From NCBI GenBank assembly GCA_900239685.1, contig OENT01000550.1, positions 35,534-99,533 on the forward strand: a DNA stretch of 64,000 bases. The letters run 5' to 3'. The notes beneath the pieces were generated by a model. It ran no database searches. It saw nothing but the letters and a program-made list of their open reading frames with translations, and was not told the DNA's origin. Shown here piece after piece: positions 63,481 through 64,000 of this stretch (the stretch's first letter is position 1; each line of letters opens with the position of its first letter). Made by a program: the position numbers and the translations under genes. The DNA comes from Rotaria macrura. Taxonomy: Eukaryota; Rotifera; Eurotatoria; Philodinida; Philodinidae.

Positions 63481-64000
63481 TCATTTTTACTTAATTTGTG
63501 TTTTATTGTTAATTTTTATTGAAGAATTCTAAATAAATAAGTAACTTACAAATATACTGCATCGAAGTAGTAATACTTTAAATATGGGTATGGGGGAAAC
63601 ACGCTAGGGAGCGGGGTAATATCGACGATCAATAGGAACATTTACGTCGGAAAAACGGCAAATATACGGCAATAAACGCTAAAAATACGGTGCTTCACGG
63701 TTATCGTAATTTAGCCGTAAATATACCGTTTACAGTACGGCAGAAATACGGTTGTACAACATGGACCAGGTTTTCGACGTAAATACGGCACGTAAACGGC
63801 CCATATTTGGTCGTTTACGACCGTGAAGTTGCCGTAATCGAGCCTTACACGACCGTAAACGGCCCGTATACGGACACCGTAACAATGCACCTGGGTCATC
63901 AGCAATTTAACTACTATTTTTATTACACTTTCTCCTCTACAGCAACTGTATTCTCATTTCTCGATCTTTCTGTTACGTTGCATTCAAAGTAACTTTGAGA

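Larger units (their letters stand above)
61889..63895. mobile_element. Composite 2-kb inverted-repeat element with TACGG-rich arms
   Basis: The ends are CCCAGGTG...CACCTGGG. The left end is CCCAGGTGGAACAATACGGT; the right end, on the other strand, is CCCAGGTGCATTGTTACGGT. Each arm (about 61889-62090 and 63650-63895) is packed with TACGG/CCGTA words and short palindromes such as ACGGTACGTATACGACCGT. Flanking eight-base words tcatattc and tcatcagc agree at five positions, so the target duplication is only tentative. The centre contains an AT-rich tandem array and a nested hairpin element. No transposase frame, so non-autonomous. Confidence 0.68.

Noticed and set aside
62563-63522. Several long frames rich in Phe, Tyr, Leu and Ile
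   Set aside because: They are readings of an AT-rich tandem array and of a hairpin element; all frames of the array are open because the unit lacks stops.
1-64000. CRISPR arrays, bacterial operons, rRNA genes
   Set aside because: No regularly spaced repeats, Shine-Dalgarno-led gene strings or conserved rRNA segments were seen; the gene structure is eukaryotic.

Overview
This looks like nuclear DNA of an invertebrate animal. The DNA is very AT-rich by eye, the genes are split by canonical GT-AG introns (many only 50-60 bases, a few of 0.9-2 kb), and five genes have recognisable metazoan orthologues. The compact introns, Gln/Asn-rich tracts, an apparently bacterial-type methyltransferase and many small foldback DNA elements fit a bdelloid rotifer (Rotaria-like) best. 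That assignment is inference and was not tested by any search. All gene models below were spliced by hand from the raw sequence; exon phases were checked and close without internal stops.

Layout. 0.16-4.45 kb (+): eIF4B/eIF4H-like translation factor, 9 exons. 8.15-10.43 kb (+): UNC-119 lipid-cargo chaperone, 5 exons. 10.70-11.32 kb: pogo/Tigger-like non-autonomous element. 16.08-16.56 kb (+): claudin/PMP22-like four-helix membrane protein. 17.20-17.54 kb (-): small secreted protein. 22.38-26.91 kb (-): TFIID subunit TAF4, 10 exons. 27-42 kb: gene-poor stretch with a few weak small ORFs and one small palindromic element. 42.01-43.14 kb (+): membrane-anchored SAM-methyltransferase of a family I know mainly from bacteria. 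44.5-45.06 kb (+): broken Tigger/pogo-type transposase, followed by a second element (45.07-45.90 kb) carrying an internal duplication and the window's only ambiguous base. 48.84-52.96 kb (+): ceramide glucosyltransferase, apparently with two alternative first exons. 53.71-54.60 kb: 888-bp foldback element with TA target duplication. 55.41-56.04 kb (-): unknown single-pass membrane protein. 58.08-59.15 kb (-): phospholipid scramblase, 7 exons. 61.89-63.90 kb: about 2-kb composite inverted-repeat element rich in TACGG words, with a period-37 AT-rich array and a 405-bp near-perfect hairpin nested inside it.

The genes do not form a pathway. UNC-119, ceramide glucosyltransferase and scramblase all act on lipids or lipidated cargo, but nothing in the layout shows coordination. 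The strongest unexpected signals are the twin first exons of the glucosyltransferase, the membrane-anchored methyltransferase, the nested foldback elements, and a transposase relic together with short elements of the same general type.
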